Below are positions 35,451 through 43,441 of a stretch of DNA of 64,000 bases, in pieces; positions within the stretch are counted from its first letter, which is position 1; each line of letters opens with the position of its first letter. This DNA comes from UBA1127 sp034422455 (GTDB lineage: Bacteria > Chloroflexota > Dehalococcoidia > Lucifugimonadales > UBA1127), in assembly GCA_034422455.1 (NCBI GenBank), contig DAOUJQ010000001.1, forward strand, positions 248,001-312,000, written 5' to 3'. The translations under genes and the position numbers were made by a program. The notes beneath the pieces are model-generated. The model was not told the origin of the DNA. It worked only from the letters and a program-made list of their open reading frames with translations, and searched no databases.

Positions 35451-36497
35451 TTATGATTGTCCTATCCGCCAAACCGTCACGCCGCCCTGGGCGTCGAGGG
35501 CGGCGAGGGCGCTCCCGTCGGGCCGCCAATACAATCTCGCCACGGGGTCTCCCAGATCCGCGGTCCCTATCGGGCGGCCTTTGCCATTTCTCTGAAGCGA
35601 CCACACAACCACTGCGCCATCTCGCCCCCCCGATGCCAGGTGCATCGAGCCAGGCGCAAAGACAAGCGTCGTGACGGGTAGCTCATGAAACTCCAGAACG
35701 CCGGGCCGCGTACCTTCCGGTCCCTTTCCCCGGAAGCTCCAGACCGTCACCGTCTCCCCGCCGCCGGTGGCCAAAAGGGTGCCGGTATCATCAAAAGCCA
35801 AAGCGGATGGCTTGGCGGGATATCCGAACATCTCGGAGTCCTGCCCCGTGGAGCGACGCCAGAAATGCACCGAGTTGTCCTGGCTTCCGCAGGCCACGAT
35901 GCCCCCGTCCGGGGTCAGGACCATCGACACCAAAGATCCCTGCCATTCCAGCTTCTGGCGAAGTTCGCCGGTGGCTGCCTCGAAGAACGTCACTCGACCG
36001 TAACAGGCTGTTGCCAGATCCCCTGCGCCTGACCAGGCGATGGCGCTGACGGTGCTGGGATGATCATCAGACCGCCAAACCTCCGCGCCGTCCGAGTCAT
36101 ACGCGTAAACCCGCCGGGAGCAGGAGGCCGCCAATCGTTGGCCGTCCGGCGACCACACCACGTTTTCGACCCAATCGCTACCGACGTCGATAGCCCGGCT
36201 TACCTGACCTTCGGCGGCGTTCCAGATTAAGATCCGTCCATCCTGGCCGGCCGTTGCGAACACGCTCCCGCCTGGGTGGACTGCCACCGAGAGCACACCA
36301 CCGTCATGAGCCCCGCGCCGCCCCCAGGCAGTCGCGCCGGACTCGCCGTTGAACGCGTAGACGCCGCCCTCGGTATCGGCGGCCACCAGCGCCTCGCCGC
36401 ACAGGCTCCAACCCCCGGCGATAGCGTAGTCGCCGACCGTCGCAGACCAGCCCGGGACAAGAACACCCCTCGGGCTGCCGACGTTCAAATCAGACAT
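35451..36497 (-). CDS. WD40-repeat beta-propeller protein
   Basis: A 348-residue cytosolic protein made of about seven WD40 blades. Repeating units such as AVHPGGSVFATAGQDGRILIWN, VVWSPDGQRLAASCSR and VFAPGSMHLASGGRDGAVVVW show the GH/WD spacing. There is no signal peptide. ATG 36497 lies 13 bases inside the end of the CobW gene with GAAGGGG upstream, so it is translationally coupled to it. A propeller partner for a metal-chaperone GTPase is the inference from context: it may be a scaffold or a client. The annotated start could be farther upstream (36521), but that part lies inside the CobW frame. Confidence 0.85.
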   Translation of the reverse strand: MSDLNVGSPRGVLVPGWSATVGDYAIAGGWSLCGEALVAADTEGGVYAFNGESGATAWGRRGAHDGGVLSVAVHPGGSVFATAGQDGRILIWNAAEGQVSRAIDVGSDWVENVVWSPDGQRLAASCSRRVYAYDSDGAEVWRSDDHPSTVSAIAWSGAGDLATACYGRVTFFEAATGELRQKLEWQGSLVSMVLTPDGGIVACGSQDNSVHFWRRSTGQDSEMFGYPAKPSALAFDDTGTLLATGGGETVTVWSFRGKGPEGTRPGVLEFHELPVTTLVFAPGSMHLASGGRDGAVVVWSLQRNGKGRPIGTADLGDPVARLYWRPDGSALAALDAQGGVTVWRIGQS

Positions 36498-37831
36498 GCG
36501 TCGAACCCCTTCCGTATGCACTGCTCATCGAGGTTGCGGCCGATAAAGACGAGCTGATTGCGGCGGGGCGCGTCCCCCCATTCGCGGTCCGGCTGGCTGT
36601 CAACGAGCATGTGGACTCCCTGGAAGACTACGCGACGCGACTCACCTGCAAAACTGATGAAGCCCTTCATTCGGAAGATGTCTACCCCACGCTCACGGAG
36701 CAGTTTGCCAATCCATTCGTTGAGCTTTTTGGGATCGACGTCGCCGTCCCTCTCGATCGCGATCGAGCCCACCGTATCGTCGTGCTCGTGCTGTGCGACC
36801 CAAGTTCGCTCGGCCTCGGCGGGAACCACTGCTCCATCCGTGTTCCTCAGTTGGATATCAAACTCCTCCTTGAGGTGCTGGGTGTAGAGGCCGAACTGCC
36901 TCGGCGCATCGACTTTAAAGAAGAACGACTTGCGCCCCGAGGAATCGAGCAGGAGGTTCACATGCTTTCCGACCGGAATCTCTTCCCCCGGATGAATGAC
37001 CTCCGCAGGTTCGGCGTACTGCCGTACACACCACTCCGCGCTCTCCCGGAGGGCAGCGTCATCCGTGCCCTGGCCGGATACGACGACGAGCTTCATCGCC
37101 GGATCAGGGCCATCGGTGAGGCAGAGTTCGTAGCGGCCAATATCGAGCGAATAGACCCCAGTCCATTCGAAGGGATACTCCGGCTCGAGGAAGGTGGGGC
37201 GACGCTCGAGGACCTGGTCCAGGTCGAAGGCAGCGAGGTCGAGCACCGTGCCGACTGGTACGTTTGCTCGCTCGCTGCGCACGACTCGCGCCATTCTGTT
37301 CATGCCGCGGAGCCGAGCTTCGAGACTGTCGAGAGACTCGTCGTTGACGAGGTCCGTCTTGTTGAGGACGAGAACGTCTGCGAACGCGATTTGCTCGGTG
37401 CTTTCGTCGCTTCGTCCGAGCTGCTGCTCAATGTGGGCTGCATCGACGAGGGTGACGATCCCGTCAAGGGCGTATTCGGAGCGAAGCTCCTCGTCCATGA
37501 AGAAGGTCTGGGCGACCGGGCCGGGATCGGCGAGGCCCGTGGTCTCCACCAGCACATAGTCGAACTTGTCGCGGCGCTTGTTGAGATTGTTGAGCACCCG
37601 AATCAGGTCTCCGCGCACCGTGCAGCAGATGCAGCCGTTCGACATCTCGAAGACCTCCTCGTCAGCGTTGATGACGAGCGCCTGATCGATGCCGACCTCC
37701 CCAAACTCATTCTCAATCACAGCAATGCGCTTGCCGTGCTCCTCAGTCAAGATCCGGTTGAGCAGGGTCGTCTTGCCGGAGCCGAGGAAGCCGGTCAGGA
37801 TGGTAACGGGTACTCTGCGCTGCGTGCTCAT
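36485..37831 (-). CDS. CobW/COG0523-family metal-chaperone GTPase
   Basis: A 448-residue G3E GTPase. It has Walker A GFLGSGKTT at residues 14-22, the metal-binding C67-I-C69-C70 motif in NGCICC, ETTGLADP (Walker B region), NKTDLV (base recognition), and a C-terminal CobW_C domain at about 330-440. Family members deliver zinc or cobalt to enzymes; zinc-starvation regulation is common, but no Zur-box palindrome is obvious upstream. ATG 37831 has AGGAGG seven bases upstream. It is the first gene of a two-gene unit with the WD40 protein. Confidence 0.93.
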   Translation of the reverse strand: MSTQRRVPVTILTGFLGSGKTTLLNRILTEEHGKRIAVIENEFGEVGIDQALVINADEEVFEMSNGCICCTVRGDLIRVLNNLNKRRDKFDYVLVETTGLADPGPVAQTFFMDEELRSEYALDGIVTLVDAAHIEQQLGRSDESTEQIAFADVLVLNKTDLVNDESLDSLEARLRGMNRMARVVRSERANVPVGTVLDLAAFDLDQVLERRPTFLEPEYPFEWTGVYSLDIGRYELCLTDGPDPAMKLVVVSGQGTDDAALRESAEWCVRQYAEPAEVIHPGEEIPVGKHVNLLLDSSGRKSFFFKVDAPRQFGLYTQHLKEEFDIQLRNTDGAVVPAEAERTWVAQHEHDDTVGSIAIERDGDVDPKKLNEWIGKLLRERGVDIFRMKGFISFAGESRRVVFQGVHMLVDSQPDREWGDAPRRNQLVFIGRNLDEQCIRKGFDACLI

Positions 37832-38104
37832 ATGGAATCCTCCTTCAAGCCTTATCGATACAAGGTCTCGATTACCGAGCAGTCGAGCGTACACTGCCGG
37901 CTCCGTAGCTGTCAATCAGTCGAGTCGAAGGCAATAGTTCAGAGTTGGCAGGGTGAATTGGCGGGATGGAGCGGGCGGCCATTGCCCAACAGTCTAGCTC
38001 GAAGCTCCCGCTGAAAACTCGCAGCTTGGTACGCTCCGATCCCCTCCAAGGTCTGCATGGGCGACAGCCTGCGAACACATCGCGCCTGCCCAACGTCGCT
38101 GCTG

Positions 38105-38133
38105 TTCACACATTTGGGGGCATCTGTTACACT
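38105..38133 (+). promoter_or_regulatory. Promoter of the hopanoid operon
   Basis: TTCACA (38105-38110), a 17-base spacer and TACACT (38128-38133). Transcription from about 38140 gives a 28-base leader with AAAGGGAGCCC before hpnH. Confidence 0.65.
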
Positions 38134-38167
38134 CCCCTCGGTAATTTTTCAACAGGAAAGGGAGCCC

Positions 38168-39190
38168 ATGGCAGTGCCTATGTCGCAGGCGTGGGCCGTT
38201 GCCACTCACGTCATCAAGCAGCGTCTGTCCGGGAGGACACGCTATCCCCTTGTGCTCATGCTGGAGCCTCTGCTTCGCTGCAACCTTGCCTGTGCGGGAT
38301 GCGGAAAGATCCAATATCCCCCCCATGTGCTCAAACACGCCCTCTCCGTAGAGCAATGCCTGGCCGCCGTGGAAGAGTGCGGCGCCCCAATCGTCAGCAT
38401 CCCGGGCGGCGAGCCTTTGCTCTATCCCCACATTGGCGAGCTGGTGGCGGAGCTGACACGTCGAAAAAAGTATGTGTATCTCTGCACCAACGCCCTCCTG
38501 CTGAAGGAGAAGCTGGAGCAGGATGTCTTCACTCCGTCCAAGCACCTCAGCTTCAGTGTTCACCTGGACGGCCTCAAAGAGGAGCACGACGCTTCTGTCT
38601 GTCGTGACGGGGTGTACGACATCGCCGTCGATGCAATACGAGAGGCCCTTCGCCGCGGCTTTCGCGTCACGACGAATACAACCTTGTTCAACACCGCCGA
38701 GCCGCTGCGCGTTCGGGAGTTCTTCGATGCCATGATGGACCTGGACGTAGAGGGAATGATGGTGTCCCCCGGGTTCAACTATGAAATGGCCCCGGACCAG
38801 GAGTCCTTTCTGGAGCGTGAGGAGACCCAGGCACTCTTTGCCGAAATACTCACCAAGAAGAAGAAGGGATGGCGATTCAACCAATCGCCCCTGTTCCTCC
38901 AATTCCTCATGGGCAAACGCGAGTTTGAATGCACGCCATGGGGCAATCCGCTTTACACGATTTTCGGCTGGCAGCGGCCCTGCTATCTCTTGCAGGAAGG
39001 GTATGCCGCCACGTTCGAGGAGCTGATGGACGAAACCCCCTGGGAAGAATACGGCCGGGAGAGCGGCAACCCAGCCTGCCAGAATTGCATGGTGCACTCC
39101 GGCTATGAACCCTCGGCCGTCCACGCAACGTTTGCAACGTGGCGCGGCATGCGCGACTCGGCAGTCGCGACGATCACAGGCAGGTTGTAG
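38168..39190 (+). CDS. hpnH: Adenosylhopane synthase HpnH (radical SAM)
   Basis: A 340-residue radical SAM enzyme that joins the adenosyl group to a hopene to form adenosylhopane, the first step of side-chain extension of hopanoids. The cluster motif is C38-x3-C42-x2-C45 (RCNLACAGCGK), followed by SIPGGEPLLYPHI, the SAM-binding GGE block, and a C-terminal Cys pair (CQNCM). Length and motifs match HpnH throughout. The ATG at 38168 follows AAAGGGAG; the farther upstream frame has no site. It is the first gene of the hopanoid operon. Confidence 0.95.
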   Translation: MAVPMSQAWAVATHVIKQRLSGRTRYPLVLMLEPLLRCNLACAGCGKIQYPPHVLKHALSVEQCLAAVEECGAPIVSIPGGEPLLYPHIGELVAELTRRKKYVYLCTNALLLKEKLEQDVFTPSKHLSFSVHLDGLKEEHDASVCRDGVYDIAVDAIREALRRGFRVTTNTTLFNTAEPLRVREFFDAMMDLDVEGMMVSPGFNYEMAPDQESFLEREETQALFAEILTKKKKGWRFNQSPLFLQFLMGKREFECTPWGNPLYTIFGWQRPCYLLQEGYAATFEELMDETPWEEYGRESGNPACQNCMVHSGYEPSAVHATFATWRGMRDSAVATITGRL

Positions 39191-39193
39191 GGC

Positions 39194-39502
39194 ATGAGCG
39201 GAGAACAGTCGCTGTCCGATTCCGTGCATGGCGAGGCCGGGAGCAGCATCCCGGACCTTGTTGAGCGAGCCTTCAAGTTCAGGGGAGACGTAACGGTACG
39301 GCTTGAGGGAGATACCACCATTGTGGGCTATCTGTGCAATCGAGACTCCCGAGCCCGCGAACCGTTCGCCGAGATCCTCGATTCGAGGACGGGACAAAAG
39401 GTCTCATTCCTTTACCGAAGCATCAGGGAGTTGCTCTTCACCGGGCGTGATCCAGCCGCTGTGTCGCTGAAGCACGCCCAGGCGTTCAGGGACCGTCACT
39501 GA
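39194..39502 (+). CDS. Small unknown protein inside the hopanoid operon
   Basis: A 102-residue soluble protein starting three bases after hpnH, so surely co-transcribed. The core FKFRGDVTVRLEGDTTIVGYLCNRDS and SRTGQKVSFLYRSIRELLFTGRD alternates short strands with turns and could form a small beta-barrel; I do not recognise the family. There is no signal peptide or membrane helix. Its place between hpnH and hpnG suggests a role in side-chain elaboration or in regulating it, but this is only context. The first 20 residues are low-complexity and Ser/Glu rich. Confidence 0.7.
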   Translation: MSGEQSLSDSVHGEAGSSIPDLVERAFKFRGDVTVRLEGDTTIVGYLCNRDSRAREPFAEILDSRTGQKVSFLYRSIRELLFTGRDPAAVSLKHAQAFRDRH

Positions 39503-39550
39503 ACACCCCCACGGACACGGCGCGACCACTAAACTCAAGAGAAGCACGGC

Positions 39551-40255
39551 ATGGGGAACGAATACTTCACGGCCCCGCTGATAACCATCGCCCCAACCTT
39601 GCGTGAGCTGGGTGGACTGAGCAGCAGTGCGGGCGATGACAGCCCGCCGGCGACCGTGATAGGCATCGGCCGGGCCGCAGCCGAGCAGGTGTCATACCTC
39701 CTGGACAACACCCCGTGCCGCCTCCTGATCTCTCTCGGATATGGGGGCGCGCTTGCCCCGCACCTCCTGCCCGGCGACCTCGTTGTGGCCAACGCATACC
39801 TCCATGGCGCGAGTGACCCTGTCCCGGGCAATCCTCACGCGGCGCGAGCAGCCGTGCTGCTGCGCAGGGCGGGACTCTCCGTGCAGGAGGGACCGGTCCT
39901 GACCGTGGACGAGCCACTCTTGACGCCGCGTGCCAAGCGCCGCGCCTACACCGGGACCGGCGCGCTGGTAGTCGACCTGGAAGGGCGCTGGATAGCGGAG
40001 GCCGCGACGTCGAGAGAAGTCCCGCTGATCGCCATCAGGGCAGTCCTCGATGAAGCCAACTTTACCCTGCCCCCCTTCATTGCCGCGATCATCGAGGACG
40101 CCGGCCAAAGGGAATGGGCGCATGCGGTCCGAGCCCTGACCCGTCCGTTGACCCTGAGAAGCCTTCTCCCCCTTGCGCTGAAGTCCCGCGGGGCGTCACA
40201 GGCCTTGCAGAAGGCCGTCGACAGCATTCTTTCGGAGCCGTCACAGCTGCAGTGA
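39551..40255 (+). CDS. hpnG: Hopanoid-associated nucleosidase/phosphorylase HpnG
   Basis: A 234-residue member of the PNP/UDP phosphorylase superfamily. In hopanoid producers HpnG removes adenine from adenosylhopane to give ribosylhopane or its phosphate. Visible blocks are SLGYGGALAPHLLPGDLVVANA near residues 60-80 and VVDLEGRWIAEAATSREVPLIAIRAVLDEAN, where a conserved acidic residue contacts the nucleoside. The motif set fits HpnG better than 5'-methylthioadenosine nucleosidase. Its stop overlaps the hpnA start by four bases. Confidence 0.9.
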   Translation: MGNEYFTAPLITIAPTLRELGGLSSSAGDDSPPATVIGIGRAAAEQVSYLLDNTPCRLLISLGYGGALAPHLLPGDLVVANAYLHGASDPVPGNPHAARAAVLLRRAGLSVQEGPVLTVDEPLLTPRAKRRAYTGTGALVVDLEGRWIAEAATSREVPLIAIRAVLDEANFTLPPFIAAIIEDAGQREWAHAVRALTRPLTLRSLLPLALKSRGASQALQKAVDSILSEPSQLQ

Positions 40256-41244
40256 ACCGAATTCTCATAACGGGCGCGTCCGGGTTCATCGGGCACCACG
40301 TCGTGGAAGCTGCCGTCACGCGCGGATACGAGGTCGTTGCTCTGGTCCGGGACCGCGACGCCTATCGGGACCCGGGCAATCACGTCGTGGTCGTCGAGGG
40401 AGACGTTCGCGATCCCGACTGTGTACACACCGCCATGGACGGCTGTGACGGCGTCATCCACGTGGCGGCGGTTTACAGTTTTGATCCCGGCATGGCCAGG
40501 GAAATGCGCTCTGTAAACGTGGGCGGCACACGGAACGTGCTGCATTCGGCGCTTGCCGCGGGCGTGGAAAGAGTCGTTTACACGGGCACGGTAGGAGGGA
40601 CCGCCTTTTCCAGGACCACTCTTGCCACTGAGTCGGACGTCGCCGGACCCGAGTCGATGAGCGGGCCTTACAAGCGCTCCAAGTTTGAGGCCGAACAGGT
40701 TGCCCAGGAGTTTGGCGCGCGGGGGGCGCCCATCGCCATCGTCTGTCCCACTGCACCCATTGGGCCCGGAGACAGGAAGCCTACACCAACGGGGAGGATT
40801 GTGCGGGACTATATGTGCCGGAGGATGCCCGCATTCGTGGACACGGGACTGAATTTCGTCCACGTAAAGGATGTAGCAGAAGGGCACATACTCGCCCTGG
40901 AGCGCGGCGCCTTCGGCGACCGGTATCTGCTGGGGAACACGGACGGCAATCTCACGCTGGCCCAGGCCTTCCACATGCTGGCTGAGCTTACGGATGTGGC
41001 GGCCCCGCGCCTTCGCCTGCCATACGCGGCAGCGCTCCTTGCCGCGTGGGTGAGTGAACTCCACGGCAGGGTGCGACAGCGCCCACCGGCGATACCCCTC
41101 GAAGCCGTCCGCATGTCCCGTCGCCCCATGTGGGTCGACCCGACATGGAGCGTGCGGACGCTGGGACTGCCCCAGACTCCTGTCCGCCAAGCCTTCCAGG
41201 ATGCCGTCGAGTGGTTTGCGTCAGCGTCTGCAGGAGAGTGTTAG
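40252..41244 (+). CDS. hpnA: Hopanoid-associated NAD-dependent epimerase HpnA
   Basis: A 330-residue short-chain dehydrogenase-type epimerase. It has the nucleotide-binding glycine-rich loop GASGFIGHH at the N-terminus and the catalytic YKRSK (Tyr-x3-Lys) near residue 140, with NFVHVKDVAEGHILALE for the substrate side. HpnA homologues accompany hopanoid clusters and probably modify the ribosyl or sugar head group. GTG 40252 overlaps the hpnG stop (GTGA), so translation is coupled. The frame extends 5' inside hpnG but without family sequence. Confidence 0.92.
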   Translation: MNRILITGASGFIGHHVVEAAVTRGYEVVALVRDRDAYRDPGNHVVVVEGDVRDPDCVHTAMDGCDGVIHVAAVYSFDPGMAREMRSVNVGGTRNVLHSALAAGVERVVYTGTVGGTAFSRTTLATESDVAGPESMSGPYKRSKFEAEQVAQEFGARGAPIAIVCPTAPIGPGDRKPTPTGRIVRDYMCRRMPAFVDTGLNFVHVKDVAEGHILALERGAFGDRYLLGNTDGNLTLAQAFHMLAELTDVAAPRLRLPYAAALLAAWVSELHGRVRQRPPAIPLEAVRMSRRPMWVDPTWSVRTLGLPQTPVRQAFQDAVEWFASASAGEC

Positions 41245-41316
41245 CCGTCGAATGTCGAGGGTTGCTCCAGCCGCGTGCCATAACGGATTGGGACTGCTCG
41301 TAAACCCAGGTAAACC

Positions 41317-43359
41317 GTGGGTAGCATTGCCGAACACATGATGAAAGACCGACTCCATAAGGCGATCCATCGCACCCAGCGCTACTTCTTCCGTACGCAG
41401 TACGAGGAGGGGTTCTGGTGGGGAGAACTCGAATCGAACCCTACCATGGAAGCGGAATACATCATGCTTACCCACTTCCTGGGGTCCGACGAAGGCGACC
41501 GCTTGCCGCGCATTGCCGAGGACATCCGGCGCAGACAATCGGGCGACGGCTCCTGGCCGATGTACCACGGTGCGCCGGGGGACCTGAGCACGTCCATCGA
41601 GTGCTACTTCGCGCTCAAGCTCGCCGGGGATGGCCCCAACGCTCCACACATGGAACGCGCCCGCGAGTTCATTCTTGCCGGCGGCGGCGTCCCCAAGGCC
41701 CGCGTCTTCACCAAGATCTGGCTCGCGCTCTTCGGTCAATGGGACTGGAAGGGCACACCCACCATGCTTCCCGACATGATGCTCTTGCCCAGATGGGCGC
41801 CATTCAACATCTACCGATTCGCAAGTTGGGCCCGGGCCACCATCGTGCCGATGACGGTAATCCTCTCAGTCCACCCCACGCGCCCTCCGCGTGAGAGCGC
41901 CTGGATCATGGAACTCTACCCGCCGGGGCCATTCTCATACACCCTGACTCGCTGGAGGGCGAACCCGTTCTCCCTCAAGGGCGTCTTCCTGGTTCTGGAC
42001 AGGGTGATGCGCCTGTACCGCAATCTCCCACTGATGCCGGGCCGGGGGCGGGCGCTTCTGGCCGCCGTCGATTGGATCGTCGGTCACCAGGAAGGGGATG
42101 GGTCGTGGGCTGGAATCCAGCCTCCGTGGGTCTACTCGCTCATCGCCCTCAGTGCCCTCGGCTTCCCCCTGAGTCACCCCGTCATTGCCAAGGGCCTGGA
42201 GGGGTTCCGCGAGCATTGGAGCGTCCCGTCCAGCGATGGCGAGGCGCTCCGCGTGCAAGCTTGCCTTTCTCCCGTGTGGGACACATGCCTCGCGATGCGC
42301 GGACTCCTCGATTCCGGCGTGCCGTCTGAACACCCTGCCATTCAACGCGCCGCGACCTGGCTTGTCGGCAAAGAGATTCGCGTCAAGGGCGACTGGGCCG
42401 TGTTCAAGCCACACCTGGAGCCCAGCGGCTGGCCGTTCGAGTTCGACAATGCGCATTACCCGGATATCGACGATTCCGCCATCATCGTCTCGGACCTCGC
42501 GTCCACCCACATTGACGACCCAGATGGAGAGCGAGCCAAGAATGAGGCCGTCAACCGCGCCGTGAACTGGATAACCGGCATGCAGTGCTCCAATGGCGGC
42601 TGGGCGGCGTTTGATTGGAACAACGACTCGAGGGAACTGGCGGACATTCCTTTCGCCGACTTCGGTGAACTCCTCGACCCGCCAAGCGTCGACGTTACCG
42701 CGCACGTGCTGGAGATGTACGGCAGACTGGGGTATCCGGCCGAACACCCGCCCGTGCGCCGGGGGCTCTCATTCATCTGGGAGCAGCAGGAGCACGACGG
42801 CCCCTGGTTTGGCCGGTGGGGGGTGAACTATATCTATGGCACCGCCGCCGTCCTCCCCGCACTCAAAGCGCTGGGAATCGACATGACCCAGTCACGCGTG
42901 CGCCGGGCTGTCGACTGGCTGCTGGCGCACCAGAACCCGGACGGGGGTTGGGGGGAGAGCTGCGTCAGCTACACAGACCCGAAGCAACGGGGCAGGGGGG
43001 ATAGCACGCCGTCGCAAACGTCCTGGGCCCTCATCGCCTTGTTGGCTGCGGGCGAAGCACACCACGAGGCCGTTGTCCGGGGTGTCGAGTTCCTCCTCCA
43101 GCGCCAACGCGACGACGGAACGTGGGACGAGGACCAGTTTACCGGGTGCGGGTTCCCCGGCTATGGACCTGGTGACCGTCCGGATAGCTACGATGTGTTC
43201 AACGGGGCAGACTCCCAGGGGTCTGAACTGGGTTCGGCCTTCATGATCAACTACCATTTGTACCGCAACTACTTTCCGTTGTGGGCCTTGGGAAGATATC
43301 TGGAAGAAGCAGGCTCTCCGGAGCCGGCTTTGCGAGACCCTGTCGCGTGGGGGGATTAA
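41317..43359 (+). CDS. shc: Squalene-hopene cyclase
   Basis: A 680-residue class II terpene cyclase folding squalene to hopene. The protonating motif is D383-I-D-D-S (DxDD), and several QW-type repeats occur (QSGDGSWPMYHG, QEGDGSWAG, QEHDGPWFGRW, QNPDGGWGES, QRDDGTWDE). The N-terminal GFWWGELESNPTMEAEYI is the usual substrate-channel start. Membrane association comes from nonpolar plateaus, not helices. The start GTG 41317 lacks a strong site; ATG 41338 is an alternative. It is the last gene of the hopanoid operon. Squalene synthesis genes are not in the window. Confidence 0.96.
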   Translation: MGSIAEHMMKDRLHKAIHRTQRYFFRTQYEEGFWWGELESNPTMEAEYIMLTHFLGSDEGDRLPRIAEDIRRRQSGDGSWPMYHGAPGDLSTSIECYFALKLAGDGPNAPHMERAREFILAGGGVPKARVFTKIWLALFGQWDWKGTPTMLPDMMLLPRWAPFNIYRFASWARATIVPMTVILSVHPTRPPRESAWIMELYPPGPFSYTLTRWRANPFSLKGVFLVLDRVMRLYRNLPLMPGRGRALLAAVDWIVGHQEGDGSWAGIQPPWVYSLIALSALGFPLSHPVIAKGLEGFREHWSVPSSDGEALRVQACLSPVWDTCLAMRGLLDSGVPSEHPAIQRAATWLVGKEIRVKGDWAVFKPHLEPSGWPFEFDNAHYPDIDDSAIIVSDLASTHIDDPDGERAKNEAVNRAVNWITGMQCSNGGWAAFDWNNDSRELADIPFADFGELLDPPSVDVTAHVLEMYGRLGYPAEHPPVRRGLSFIWEQQEHDGPWFGRWGVNYIYGTAAVLPALKALGIDMTQSRVRRAVDWLLAHQNPDGGWGESCVSYTDPKQRGRGDSTPSQTSWALIALLAAGEAHHEAVVRGVEFLLQRQRDDGTWDEDQFTGCGFPGYGPGDRPDSYDVFNGADSQGSELGSAFMINYHLYRNYFPLWALGRYLEEAGSPEPALRDPVAWGD

Positions 43360-43441
43360 GCCGATTCACTCCGGGCGGGCCGTCGGATGACAAGGCATCA
43401 CGCGTCGATGCACGGTTGCCTCCGGCCCGTGAAGAGCGCGG

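Noticed and set aside
37832..37930. Zur box upstream of the CobW gene
   Set aside because: TATCGATA and CTCG-N5-CGAG are short palindromes but do not match the usual Zur consensus and spacing.
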